From positions 1 through 19,605 of the forward strand of contig JBGSYQ010000432.1 in NCBI GenBank assembly GCA_041750795.1: a stretch of DNA of 19,605 nt. Reading direction: 5' to 3'. This DNA is from JTS-RE94 sp041750795. Lineage in GTDB: Bacteria; Planctomycetota; Planctomycetia; Pirellulales; PALSA-1355. Position numbers and translations under genes: made by a program. This document shows, piece after piece, positions 8,071 to 16,464 of the stretch. The notes beneath the pieces were generated by a model. It searched no databases, was not told the DNA's origin, and saw only the letters and a program-made list of their open reading frames with translations. Position 1 is the first letter of the stretch; the number at the start of each line of letters is the position of its first letter.

Positions 8071-8829
8071 TTACTCGCTGCCGTCGGCGAACGGATCGTT
8101 GTCGGCGTCGCGATGCCATTGGTACTCGGTGGCATCGGCCATGTCTTCGGCGATTTTCGTGCCGTAGAGCCGCTCGATCACGTGCAGCGCCATGTCGATG
8201 CCGGCCGACACCCCTGAAGAGGTCACGCGGTTGCCGTCGTCAACCCAGCGCGCGCGGTAAATCCACTCGACGTTGGGGCCCTGATCCTGGGCAAATTTGA
8301 AGTAGCGCTTGTTCGACGTGGCGCGCCGGCCGTCCAACAGTCCCGCTTTGGCCAGCAAAGCCGACCCACTGCACACGGACATGACGATTTCAGCCTGTTC
8401 GGCGCGCGTCTTCAGCCAGGAGAGCAGGGCTTCGTTCTTCAGCTCGCTCATCGTGCCGAATCCGCCGGGCACCATGATCAGGTCCAGCGGCGGGCAGTCT
8501 TCGAAGCTATAGTCGGCTTGGACTTTCGGACCTTGGGTCGACGCCACCGGGCCGGCCTTTTCGGCGACCATCACAATCCGCACCTTGCCAATCAGATTGC
8601 CGAACATTTCCGCCGGACCGTAGACATCCAGCAACTCGAACCGCGGGTACAACACGATGCCGAGCGTGCGCGGTCCCTTCTTTTCGCTGTCCTGTGCCTT
8701 CTCGGTTGCTGCGGCGGCTACGTCCGCAACGCCCTCAGGAGGCGCGGCCCGCAGCGGGGCGACATTGGTACAGACGGCCAGCGAAAGTGCCAGTAACATC
8801 GATAAAGTCAAGCGAGCCGAACATCGCAT
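8071..8829 (-). CDS. Exported DJ-1/PfpI-family protein (isonitrile-hydratase-like subgroup)
   Basis: A 252-residue protein from the ATG at 8829, chosen because it opens into a signal peptide (cleavage likely after RAA, near residue 29) and follows a G-rich stretch (GGGGG) 9 bases upstream. The frame continues to 9051 but that part is arginine-rich non-coding sequence overlapping the next gene. The DJ-1/PfpI fold is clear: YPRFELLDVYGPAEMF near the start of the domain, VPGGFG at about 120-125, the nucleophile elbow VCSGS with Cys153, and the late GVSAGID motif. The overall pattern is closest to isonitrile hydratase-like and ThiJ/PfpI proteins. The exact reaction cannot be read from sequence. 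Secretion is less usual for this family, whose members are mostly cytoplasmic. A lipobox reading (LAVC) fails because the residue before Cys is Val. Confidence 0.85.
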   Translation of the reverse strand: MRCSARLTLSMLLALSLAVCTNVAPLRAAPPEGVADVAAAATEKAQDSEKKGPRTLGIVLYPRFELLDVYGPAEMFGNLIGKVRIVMVAEKAGPVASTQGPKVQADYSFEDCPPLDLIMVPGGFGTMSELKNEALLSWLKTRAEQAEIVMSVCSGSALLAKAGLLDGRRATSNKRYFKFAQDQGPNVEWIYRARWVDDGNRVTSSGVSAGIDMALHVIERLYGTKIAEDMADATEYQWHRDADNDPFADGSE

Positions 8830-8992
8830 TGTTGTGCCCCCAAGCACGAGGAAGAATCGCCCAGTTACGTCCGTAAGCGTAGCACGCGGCGGCGGCCGAT
8901 GGCCAGCGCGCCACCGATAGTTACCTTCGCAGACGAACGCAGGTTTCGAGCGCGATCGGCGCCGCGGCCGAACTGGGGGCCGCTTGTCACTG

Positions 8993-9790
8993 TTAGAGGC
9001 CGAAGACGACCGCCGCGCCGCACAGGGCGATCGCGCCGCCGCAGGCCGCATGGCCGTAGCGATCGATGGCTCCGTGCGAAAACGGCACCAGTCCCAGGTA
9101 GCCGATCGTCACCATTGCGAGCATCGTCGCCAGCGTGGTGACTCCGAACACGATGGCCACCAGCATCGAGCCGGCCATGCTGGCTTCAGCCGCCGGATAC
9201 ATCAACAGTGGAATCAGCGGCTCGCTGGGACCGAACACGAAGATCAGGAAAACGACCCAGGGCGCGACCAGGCCGCTCTTTTTTGCGTTTGCATGCACGT
9301 GGGCATGCGCCGAGTCATGCGTGTGCGTGTGGTAATGGACCGTGCCGTCGGCGTGCGCGTGAACGTGCGCATGCGGCCGGTTGCGCCATGCGCGGCGCAA
9401 GCCCCACACCATATAAGCCAGGCCAAAACCCAGCAGCAGCCAGCCGGCTACGCCGCCGCGAAACTCTTCGATATTGATCAAACCCGCCACCGCGGCGCCG
9501 ATCGCCACGCCCACCAGCCCGAGCAGCACCGAACTGCCCACGTGGCCGATGCCGCACGCCGTGGTGATCAGCATGGTCTTGCGCAACGACCAGTTGCCGG
9601 CTTTTGACAGCGCGATAAAGGGCAGGTAGTGATCGGGCCCGGTTGCCGTGTGAATCATGCCGATCGACGCGGCAGTGACGACCAGGACGTCGAGAGTTGG
9701 ATCCGCCAAGAGAGTGCTCCAAGGATGAGATGCCCAATCATAGCACTCTGGCGGCCGATCAAACAGTCTTTGGGCCGGCGGGTTCATCAT
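8993..9790 (-). CDS. UreH/NiCoT-like metal permease with histidine-rich loop
   Basis: Up to 265 residues. About six hydrophobic segments are visible, at roughly 33-52, 73-97, 112-130, 174-195, 207-232 and 246-264. The first ends in the signature HTATGPDH (His47, Asp53, His54), and GPSEPLIPL is at 187-195. Both fit the UreH/SafE-like branch related to nickel/cobalt permeases. A cytoplasm- or periplasm-facing loop at 140-166 holds 11 histidines in 27 residues, as in metal-binding loops of this group. Likely role: export or uptake of nickel, cobalt or a similar cation; direction and metal are not readable. The ATG at 9790 overlaps the previous gene by 32 bases. A TTG at 9709 is preceded by GGAG with a 7-base spacer and removes a non-hydrophobic 27-residue leader, so it may be the true start. 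Confidence 0.8.
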   Translation of the reverse strand: MMNPPAQRLFDRPPECYDWASHPWSTLLADPTLDVLVVTAASIGMIHTATGPDHYLPFIALSKAGNWSLRKTMLITTACGIGHVGSSVLLGLVGVAIGAAVAGLINIEEFRGGVAGWLLLGFGLAYMVWGLRRAWRNRPHAHVHAHADGTVHYHTHTHDSAHAHVHANAKKSGLVAPWVVFLIFVFGPSEPLIPLLMYPAAEASMAGSMLVAIVFGVTTLATMLAMVTIGYLGLVPFSHGAIDRYGHAACGGAIALCGAAVVFGL

Positions 9791-11555
9791 CGGATGATGG
9801 GGTGAGCTGTTTGCCCTGCGAGGGGCGCGGCGAGACCAGGACGGCTGTCAGACAGAGCCCGACCAGCACTCCCGCGGCCAGCAGACTGCGTTCGTAGTAC
9901 AGGACTTCCAACCAGCCTGGCGGCGTGACGCCCGGCAGTCTTTCCAATCGATCGCGCGATACGGCGGCGATCGTTTTGCGGTCGCTGTCGAATCTTCTCG
10001 ACCTTGGCTTCAGGAACGAGCGCACCCAGTTGAGATCCAATCCGTCGGGCACGCCATAGATTTCCATCAATTCCACGGCGTAGGCGGTGGTCTCCAAATC
10101 GGCCGTCCGTGAAACCGCGTATCGCTTGAATCCGCCGGCCAGTTGAAATCCGCCGCCCTGGAGACTTTGTAATTCGCGCATCAGTTCGTGCACGCGCTGG
10201 CGGTATTCGGCGGGCGCGACGGGGCGGTCGATCACCGTCAGCAATTGCGTGATGCGTAGCGCCAATTCCAGTGCGTCGCCACTTTCGGTAGTCAGCGCTT
10301 CAAATGTGGCATGGAGGCGGTGCGCCAGGTAGTCGCGCTCAGGCTGGGTCAGATCACCGGACATTACCGCTGCGCGGATTGCCCAGCCGGTCTGTGCCAA
10401 GCTTGTGAGCTGTTGTGGCGCCAAGTCGAGCCGTTGCGCGGAAAAGTGAGATTCCCGGCGCGATGCAAAGTCGCGCAGTTTCCCAAGATCGGTCGGCTCG
10501 ATCAGTCCGGTGCGAAATGCGCTGCCTAAGACAAAACCATTCTGCTCACCCGAAAGTTCCAGTTCGAAGAGGCACCGAGGGCGGGCAAGATTGGGCTGCA
10601 ATCCTTCGTCAATGGCCCAGCGCGCGGGAATTTCCCATTGGCGCCAACTGGCACTTCGAAACGGCGCCGCATCAAAGGACTCGACATAGGTCTTGATGCG
10701 CTGGGGAGTGATGGGTCGAAGGATCGGTCCAACAAACCACGCGGTCAAACCCAACAAGATCGCGACAAGCGGCAATGTGAGAATGACGCGCAAAAACCTG
10801 GGCAACGTGCCACCGTTTGCCCAACGGATTCTCAACGCGCTCAACTCATTGAATGCCGCGAAGGGGAGCAGCAACAGCACGCCGGCATAGAACACAGCGG
10901 CAACTAGATGTTGATCGAGAAAGTGAATCTCATTTTCACCAATACCGGAGAAGATAGCCAAATTTCCCAGAAACATCAGCCCGATGAAACAGGAACTGGC
11001 AACGACAGACCGATTGCCCAAACCGGCCTTCGACAAGCCGGCGATGACGTAGACCAATATGCCCAAAGAGACGAGATAGAAGACGTATAGCAACCACGTC
11101 GCGCCGATCGCCGCCAACCCCAGTGAGATCGCAAACACCGTCAAAGTGCCCCAACGATGAGCGTGCCACCAGGCGCGCACGGCCTCGGGAAGTTCTTGGG
11201 CATCGACCGATCCCGCTGTGTTCCGCCGCCCGATTTGGCGCACTTTAGCGGCACTCAGCAAGCCCGCACCCAAGAGCACGAACAAGCTGACCGCCGGCAA
11301 CAGCAACGTGCCCAGCAGTTTCGAGCCGATGCCGGTGGCCCCGCCGGGCGCGGCGGCGTTTGCGGTTGCCGGCAGCGGTAGCAATGCGGCGGCCGTGCGC
11401 AGCCACGAGGGAAGGCCCGTCAGCGGATCGTTGTCCCGGTCGGTGCGACGTTTCTCGATTCGTTGGCGCACGGCTCGCTCGAACGCAGCCCGCCCGACAC
11501 GAAACGGACGCAACGCGGCGCGCAGCTTCTGCTCTTCAATCAGGTTTACAGACAT
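9759..11555 (-). CDS. Seven-segment membrane protein with terpene-cyclase-like repeat; putative anti-sigma partner
   Basis: A 598-residue protein of no confident family. The ATG at 11555 overlaps the sigma gene stop by 10 bases, a sign of translational coupling. A charged cytoplasmic-looking N-terminus (1-50, LIEEQKLRAALRPF...) is followed by six hydrophobic segments at about 83-104, 136-155, 156-175, 187-205, 217-236 and 255-277. A soluble region covers about 285-550, and a last hydrophobic segment lies at 556-575. Within the soluble region, residues 467-515 (GGGFQ...DLETTAYAVELMEIYG...DLNWVRSFL) resemble a prenyltransferase/squalene-cyclase alpha-toroid repeat. Family knowledge: ECF sigma genes are commonly followed by their membrane anti-sigma gene. 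Inference: the N-terminus could hold the sigma, and the toroid could sense an envelope ligand. The frame continues to 11963 inside the sigma gene, but that part is an antiparallel-free shadow and is not used. Confidence 0.75.
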   Translation of the reverse strand: MSVNLIEEQKLRAALRPFRVGRAAFERAVRQRIEKRRTDRDNDPLTGLPSWLRTAAALLPLPATANAAAPGGATGIGSKLLGTLLLPAVSLFVLLGAGLLSAAKVRQIGRRNTAGSVDAQELPEAVRAWWHAHRWGTLTVFAISLGLAAIGATWLLYVFYLVSLGILVYVIAGLSKAGLGNRSVVASSCFIGLMFLGNLAIFSGIGENEIHFLDQHLVAAVFYAGVLLLLPFAAFNELSALRIRWANGGTLPRFLRVILTLPLVAILLGLTAWFVGPILRPITPQRIKTYVESFDAAPFRSASWRQWEIPARWAIDEGLQPNLARPRCLFELELSGEQNGFVLGSAFRTGLIEPTDLGKLRDFASRRESHFSAQRLDLAPQQLTSLAQTGWAIRAAVMSGDLTQPERDYLAHRLHATFEALTTESGDALELALRITQLLTVIDRPVAPAEYRQRVHELMRELQSLQGGGFQLAGGFKRYAVSRTADLETTAYAVELMEIYGVPDGLDLNWVRSFLKPRSRRFDSDRKTIAAVSRDRLERLPGVTPPGWLEVLYYERSLLAAGVLVGLCLTAVLVSPRPSQGKQLTPSSDDEPAGPKTV

Positions 11556-12079
11556 AGCAACAGTGTCCGAAAGTGCGTGGAGGACGTTTCTTTCAACCAG
11601 CGGTGCAGCGTGCGTCGCGCTTGATACAGCCGACCCTCGACCGTCTTGGGGGTCACCGACAGTAGTACCGCAACGTCCTTGACGCTGGTCTCTTCCAGAT
11701 AGTGCATCAGAATCACTTGCCGCTGCTTGGCCGGCAATCGTTCGATGGCGTCGCGCAGGGCAGCCAAATGCTCCTCGGCATCGACCGGCGATGGAATGGG
11801 AACGCCGTCCAACACGTCGGAAGGCAACGAGATGACGCGCGACTGACGCCGCCGCTGACTGCGCGACCAATTGCGATACTGATTCAGTGCCACGCCGCGC
11901 AGCCAGCGTCCGAAGACGTCCGCGTCGCGCCAGTCGCCGCGGCACGTCTCGCGCCGCAGCCATGCTTCGGCCAAGCTATCCTGCGCGATCTCGGTCGCGT
12001 CGGTCCAGGGAGCGCCCCACGAGCGGATCAGCCCGACTAGCGGGCCGCGGTACGCATCGATCAGGGCGGTCAAGTCCAT
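11546..12079 (-). CDS. ECF-family RNA polymerase sigma factor
   Basis: A 177-residue protein from the ATG at 12079, which has AAGGA 5 bases upstream. The open frame runs further to 12379, but that part crosses the next gene's coding region and has no sigma similarity. Sigma region 2 is at about 9-80 (DATEIAQDSLAEAW, then WLRGVALNQYRNWSR) and sigma region 4 at about 104-165 (ERLPAKQRQVILMHYLEE, then the helix-turn-helix VKDVAVLLSVTPKTVEGRLYQARR). The length and two-domain layout are typical of group 4 (ECF) sigma factors. It overlaps the downstream membrane gene by 10 bases, the usual arrangement of a sigma/anti-sigma pair. Targets are unknown. No matching ECF promoter motif was identified in the window. 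Confidence 0.93.
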   Translation of the reverse strand: MDLTALIDAYRGPLVGLIRSWGAPWTDATEIAQDSLAEAWLRRETCRGDWRDADVFGRWLRGVALNQYRNWSRSQRRRQSRVISLPSDVLDGVPIPSPVDAEEHLAALRDAIERLPAKQRQVILMHYLEETSVKDVAVLLSVTPKTVEGRLYQARRTLHRWLKETSSTHFRTLLLCL

Positions 12080-12242
12080 AACGTTCCTTCCATACTCTGG
12101 TAGTGTCCGGCATGCCGCCAGATCACACAACGCGCTGGGGAGAATCGCGGAAGTCGTGCATGACGCCGCGAGGCGGTTCTTCCGGAGAATGGTCGTACAA
12201 AACGCCATCATCCGAAGCACGGTCGGTCGAATGTGCGCGTTC

Positions 12243-13193
12243 TCAGTCAAGTCTCCTGCCCAGCGGCACGTCGCGGATCTGCTGGTGGCACTTCTGGCAA
12301 TTGGCCGAGACTTTTGCGAAGGCGCTTCGGCGTTTTGCGGTGTCGCCCGGATGGTCGCGGAGCGCCTGTTCCAACGCATAGGCGGCTCGCTCGCCGTCGC
12401 GCATCAGCCTGGCGAACTCTTGCGGCTGGATCTGCACGGCATCGGTGCGCAACAGCTCGGTGAATTGCTCCGCAAGCAAAAGTGCCTCGTGAGGAGGATC
12501 GAGATCGGGATGTTCCGGCGGGGTCTTCCAGTCGGCCGCGGAGATCGACTGCAAATGGTCGTAGTGGTGTTCGATGGCCACCATGGCATCGGCCAGCGGC
12601 GGAATCTCCGCGGTTTCGTGAAATTCGACCGTCAGTGCGTCCAGCATGCTCGGCGCCAGCGGCTGCGCCGCGCGCACGCTGTCGTACAGCCCGCGATAGT
12701 CGGGGCTGGTGCCGGCGGTCTTGAGAGCGTCGTGCGCTTGCGCGGAAGTGAGCGTGCCGATGCTGACACACGCTGCCGCCGCGGCGGCCGGGCTGCGATG
12801 CTTGCCGTGATGGCAATGAATGTAGATCGGCCCCGGCAGATCGCGCACCGCCTTGGCCAACTCTTGTAGCCGCTCGGCCGGAATGCCGTCGTAGCCGTGC
12901 GGCAGATGCACGTACCGCAGGCCGAGTTTCTTGGCCGTCGCCACGTCGGGCCGCGCGCCGTCGACGCTGATAATCGTTTTCACCCCCAGCGCCCGCAATT
13001 CCGCAAACGCCGCCTCGCCCTGCGGCTGTCCACCAGAGATAACGTTGTCCGTCAGGCGATAAGCGTTTGGCAAGTGCTTGCTGTTGATTCGCTCGAACTT
13101 CGGGCCATTGTCCGTCGAAGATGGCTCGAACGCATGTCCGGACAACACCCCAGCGAACAGCAATGCGTGTACAAGTGCGATGGTGCGCAACAT
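12243..13193 (-). CDS. Exported DSP/PTP-like phosphatase fused to a cytochrome c'-like heme domain
   Basis: A 316-residue protein from the ATG at 13193 with a signal peptide (cleavage near GHA, residue 21). Residues about 35-170 form a dual-specificity/tyrosine-phosphatase-like domain. NVISGGQP (50-57) and the loop HCHHGKHRS (126-134) give the CX5R signature, with Cys127 the nucleophile and Arg133 the phosphate-binding residue. Residues about 185-316 are mostly helical and end in CQKCH (299-303), a CXXCH c-type heme motif close to the C-terminus, as in cytochrome c' and c-556. The signal peptide fits, because c-type heme is attached in the periplasm. Such a fusion suggests redox- or heme-linked control of a phosphatase, or an electron-transfer protein with a lost or altered phosphatase role. 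It lies 163 bases upstream of the sigma gene on the same strand; the gap may carry the sigma promoter. Confidence 0.82.
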   Translation of the reverse strand: MLRTIALVHALLFAGVLSGHAFEPSSTDNGPKFERINSKHLPNAYRLTDNVISGGQPQGEAAFAELRALGVKTIISVDGARPDVATAKKLGLRYVHLPHGYDGIPAERLQELAKAVRDLPGPIYIHCHHGKHRSPAAAAAACVSIGTLTSAQAHDALKTAGTSPDYRGLYDSVRAAQPLAPSMLDALTVEFHETAEIPPLADAMVAIEHHYDHLQSISAADWKTPPEHPDLDPPHEALLLAEQFTELLRTDAVQIQPQEFARLMRDGERAAYALEQALRDHPGDTAKRRSAFAKVSANCQKCHQQIRDVPLGRRLD

Positions 13194-13299
13194 GTCAGGT
13201 TCGCCGAGGCGAGGGATTGATTTACCGCACGTATTTTAGCCGAACATCCCGCAGGTCGGTCGCCACGGTTCCAGACGATCGGCAGAGATTCAACATGCA

Positions 13300-14850
13300 C
13301 TACTGCGCTTCGTCGGCCTTGACCTGCGCGTCGTTCGGCGTCGTTTCGCGCGTCAGCTCCACCCAGTGCGAGACGGCCGAAGAGCCCCACGCGTCGGGCA
13401 AAGTGGTGGCCGTGATCGGGCCGCTGAGGGTGTCGCCGCGGAGTCTGGCCTCCAAGTGCAGGTGATAGTCGCGGCCGCGATCGTCGTCGGTGTCCAGCTT
13501 TCCGGCAAAACGGCCGCGCAACCAGCCGTCGCGCAAGCGGGCGCCCGAGAGCAGCGTCTCCAACTGGTCACCCAGCTTCACGTGTACGTCGCTGGCGTCT
13601 TTCACTTCGAGCACTAGTGGAATTTCGCTGCGATAGGTCACCAGCATTCCGCGCCACATGCCCGACAGCTCCGACGAAAGCGGCGCCGGGTGGTTATCGT
13701 CGCCCTCGGCATGCGACTTCGGCCGCTTGTCGGGCCCTTGATTCGGCAGCATGATCTTCAGGATCATCTCGCTGAGGTAATTCCCCACCGGGTTGCGGCC
13801 GTTGCTGAGCACGACGATCGCCAATCGCTCGGTCGGATACAACGAGCACAACGTGGAGACACCGGGCATGCCGCCCGTGTGTTGCACAACCCGGTATCCG
13901 TGATCGCGGATGCCCGAACCCCAGCCGATGCCGTAGCTCGAGCCGGCACCGCTCGACGTGCTGGGGCGTTGCATTTCATCGATGGCGTTGTCTGTCAGAA
14001 TCGCGCGCTGATCGGGCAAGTGTTCCTTCAGATGGAACATGGCGAAGCGTGCCAGGTCGTGCGCGCTTGCGTAGACGGCCGATGCGCCGGGATGATCGAA
14101 CTCGTAGAACGGGATGCGGCGCCCATCCGGCGTATAGCGAATCGCCTGGTGCGGTTCGAGGCCGGCTCCGATGTCGACGGACATGTGCGTCAGGCCGAGC
14201 GGCAGAAACACTTGTTCGCGCATGAAGTCGGCATACGACTGGCCGCTGGTGCGCTCGATCACATAATCCAGCACGCCGTAGCCCAGGTTGCTGTACTGAT
14301 AGTGTTCGCCGGGCTCGGTCATCAGGTTGCCGAAGCGGCGGATTGTTTCGTCGCGCGTGGGCGGTCGATACGCCTCGTCGGCGTAAAAGAATTGATAGTG
14401 CAGCGGCAGCCCCGCGGTGTGATTGGCCACGCGACGCAGCGTGGCGCCGTCGGCGTCGCCGCATCGCGCGCGCAGCTTGGCAACGCCCAGATACTCGTTG
14501 GCCGGCTTGTCGAGGTCGAGCTTTTTCTGCTCGACCAGCACCATCAGCCCGGTGGCGGTGATTGGCTTGGAGATCGAGGCCAGCGAATAGAGCGTGTGTT
14601 CGTTGGCCGGAACTCGATGCTCGCGGTCGGCCCAGCCGAAGCCTTGCTCCCAAACGATTTGGCCCTGGTGTGCCACCGCCACGCTGATCGAGGGGATGCC
14701 ATGGTCGACCAGCGCCTTGGCAATTCTCGCGCGCACCGGCTCAAAGCGATCGTCGTCGGCCGCGCACGTGCCGGGCCACGACAACAGCAGGCCTAGTGCC
14801 AGTGCCAGTCGCCAGTGCCGGACGTTCGTCAATGGGTGCGAGGCGTTCAT
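13300..14850 (-). CDS. Exported serine hydrolase, class C beta-lactamase-like
   Basis: A 516-residue protein from the ATG at 14850, preceded by AAGG. A signal peptide ends near residue 30. The beta-lactamase/DD-peptidase core covers about 35-375. The SxxK motif is SISK (Ser92, Lys95), the second motif is YSN (186-188), and the third is HTGG (324-327), replacing KTG as in many esterase-like and beta-lactamase-related members. All three catalytic motifs are intact. A C-terminal beta-rich domain of about 120 residues (roughly 390-510) follows, as in serine hydrolases with an attached lipocalin-like domain. Likely a periplasmic or secreted esterase, peptidase or amidase. True beta-lactamase activity is not implied. 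It is 106 bases upstream of the phosphatase-cytochrome gene on the same strand and divergent from hisI. Confidence 0.9.
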   Translation of the reverse strand: MNASHPLTNVRHWRLALALGLLLSWPGTCAADDDRFEPVRARIAKALVDHGIPSISVAVAHQGQIVWEQGFGWADREHRVPANEHTLYSLASISKPITATGLMVLVEQKKLDLDKPANEYLGVAKLRARCGDADGATLRRVANHTAGLPLHYQFFYADEAYRPPTRDETIRRFGNLMTEPGEHYQYSNLGYGVLDYVIERTSGQSYADFMREQVFLPLGLTHMSVDIGAGLEPHQAIRYTPDGRRIPFYEFDHPGASAVYASAHDLARFAMFHLKEHLPDQRAILTDNAIDEMQRPSTSSGAGSSYGIGWGSGIRDHGYRVVQHTGGMPGVSTLCSLYPTERLAIVVLSNGRNPVGNYLSEMILKIMLPNQGPDKRPKSHAEGDDNHPAPLSSELSGMWRGMLVTYRSEIPLVLEVKDASDVHVKLGDQLETLLSGARLRDGWLRGRFAGKLDTDDDRGRDYHLHLEARLRGDTLSGPITATTLPDAWGSSAVSHWVELTRETTPNDAQVKADEAQ

Positions 14851-15128
14851 GCCTTGTGTCTCGCGCGGTGCTTGGTGGGTAATCAGTGGTGGGGTGCCGT
14901 GAGGCGCATGCCAACCAATCTAGACAAAACCCGGCGGCATCTCTACCTGCACGCCGGCCCGCGGCGCGGCCTCCGCGTTCGTCGGCTGCACGCAGCGAAG
15001 ATCGAGCCACGAACCGCATTCAACTGGTTTCCCACCACTAGCTTGCCGCGGCGGGGCTGTTTATGCTGGTTGATCCACTGCCAACGAATTGCCCCGCGTG
15101 TCGAACCCCCTTCAGGAGCCAGCGAGCC

Positions 15129-15521
15129 GTGAATCCTCCCGCCGATTCCCCCGATTTCGCCAAGGGTGACGGGCTGTTGCCGGCCATCGCTCAAGACGCC
15201 GCCACCGGCCAGGTGCTGATGCTGGCTTATATGAACCAGGAAAGCTACGACGAGACGCTGCGCACCGGACGCGCCATCTATTTCAGCCGCAGCCGCAACA
15301 AGCTGTGGCGCAAAGGCGAAGAGAGCGGCAACGTGCAAGAGGTGCAGGCCATCTATGTCGACTGCGACGCCGACACCATTCTGCTCAAGGTCAACCAGAT
15401 CGGCGGCGCGGCGTGCCACGAAGGTTACGCCAGTTGCTTCTTCCGCCAGGTGACGCCCGAAGGATACCAGGTGATCGGCCAGCGGGTGTTCGATCCGGCC
15501 GTGGTCTACAAGAAGAAGTAA
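15129..15521 (+). CDS. hisI: Phosphoribosyl-AMP cyclohydrolase
   Basis: Opens the adenine ring of phosphoribosyl-AMP, the third step of histidine synthesis, in the cytoplasm. The 130-residue product from the GTG at 15129 has all family marks: GLLPAIAQD near the start, MLAYMN, SRSRNKLWRKGEESG, the metal site DCDAD (Asp78, Cys79, Asp80, Asp82) and the zinc ligands in AACHEGYASCF (Cys96, His97, Cys103). An ATG at 15063 is also in frame and would add a 22-residue leader with a CPAC pair. The GTG is preferred because AGGAG lies 10 bases upstream and the family normally begins here. It is a stand-alone HisI without the HisE domain. hisG follows 35 bases later. Upstream, a 278-bp gap to the serine hydrolase holds no recognised promoter. 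Confidence 0.93.
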   Translation: MNPPADSPDFAKGDGLLPAIAQDAATGQVLMLAYMNQESYDETLRTGRAIYFSRSRNKLWRKGEESGNVQEVQAIYVDCDADTILLKVNQIGGAACHEGYASCFFRQVTPEGYQVIGQRVFDPAVVYKKK

Positions 15522-15556
15522 CGTTCAACGGTCGCCTCGGCGGCCATCGCAAAACC

Positions 15557-16438
15557 ATGTCCACCAGCAATCGCTTGAAACTCGGAGTCCCGGCCGGCAG
15601 CCTGCAGGAAGCCACGGCCGAGCTGTTTCGCCGTGCGGGATATAAGATCACGTTCAACTCACGCAGCTATTTTCCCACGATCGACGACGACGACATCGAG
15701 TGCATGTTGATTCGAGCGCAGGAGATGGCCCGCTACGTGGAGGACGGCGTGCTCGACGCCGGCTTGACCGGCTATGACTGGATCATGGAAAACGGCGCCG
15801 ACGTGGTCGAGGTGGCCGAACTGATCTTCTCGAAGGTCAGCCGGCGGCCGGTGCGCTGGGTGCTGTGCGTACCCGAGAGTTCGCCGTTTCACAGCGTGCA
15901 GGACTTGCAGGGCAAACGCATCGCGACCGAAGCAGTGGGCATGACCGAGCGCTACCTGGCCTCGCACGGCGTAAAGGCCAAGGTCGAATTCAGTTGGGGC
16001 GCCACCGAAGTCAAACCGCCGAAGCTGGCAGATGCGATCGTGGAAGTGACCGAGACTGGCAGCTCGTTGCGGGCCAACCAGTTGCGCATCCTAGACGAAG
16101 TGCTCACCAGCACGCCGCGGTTCATCGCCAACAAGGCCGCCTACACCGACACGTGGAAGCAGAAGAAGATCGACGACATCGTGCTGATGTTGCGCGGCGC
16201 GATGGCCGCCGAAGGCAAAGTGGGGCTGATGATGAACGTACCGCGCGGCAGCTTACAGCAGGTGTTGTCGCTGTTGCCCGCGTTGCAGCAGCCGACCGTC
16301 TCGAGCCTGTCGGATGAGCAGTGGGTGGACGTGAACACGATTCTCGACGAGTCGATCGTGCGACACATTATTCCCCGGCTAAAGGCCGCCGGCGCGCGCG
16401 GCATCGTCGAGTATCCGTTATCGAAGATCATCGAATAG
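15557..16438 (+). CDS. hisG: ATP phosphoribosyltransferase, long form
   Basis: Catalyses the first, committed step of histidine synthesis, joining ATP and PRPP. The product is 293 residues from the ATG at 15557; the frame extends to 15305 inside hisI, but that part is a shadow. The PRPP-binding loop is visible at about 159-176 (DAIVEVTETGSSLRANQL), with the earlier DAGLTGYDW at 67-75. The last 75 or so residues (EGKVGLMMNVPRGSL... to EYPLSKIIE) are the HisG C-terminal regulatory domain. This makes it the long hexameric form, which is feedback-inhibited by histidine and needs no HisZ. It follows hisI with a 35-bp gap; no clear Shine-Dalgarno sequence was seen. Other his genes are outside this window. 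Confidence 0.95.
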   Translation: MSTSNRLKLGVPAGSLQEATAELFRRAGYKITFNSRSYFPTIDDDDIECMLIRAQEMARYVEDGVLDAGLTGYDWIMENGADVVEVAELIFSKVSRRPVRWVLCVPESSPFHSVQDLQGKRIATEAVGMTERYLASHGVKAKVEFSWGATEVKPPKLADAIVEVTETGSSLRANQLRILDEVLTSTPRFIANKAAYTDTWKQKKIDDIVLMLRGAMAAEGKVGLMMNVPRGSLQQVLSLLPALQQPTVSSLSDEQWVDVNTILDESIVRHIIPRLKAAGARGIVEYPLSKIIE

Positions 16439-16464
16439 CCTTGAGCCAGCAGGAGTCGCACACC

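Noticed and set aside
8767..8775. Lipobox (LAVC) in the DJ-1-like signal peptide
   Set aside because: The residue before the cysteine is valine, and a standard cleavage site lies further on.
12380..13180. Plus-strand frame 12156-12869 and others across the phosphatase gene
   Set aside because: The minus strand has a signal peptide, CX5R and CXXCH, which a shadow would not produce.
13690..14796. A 368-codon plus-strand frame over the serine hydrolase
   Set aside because: It is an antisense shadow; the minus-strand frame carries SxxK, YSN and HTGG.
15063..15128. A CPAC zinc-binding leader on HisI
   Set aside because: The GTG start with AGGAG fits the family better; the leader is probably untranslated.
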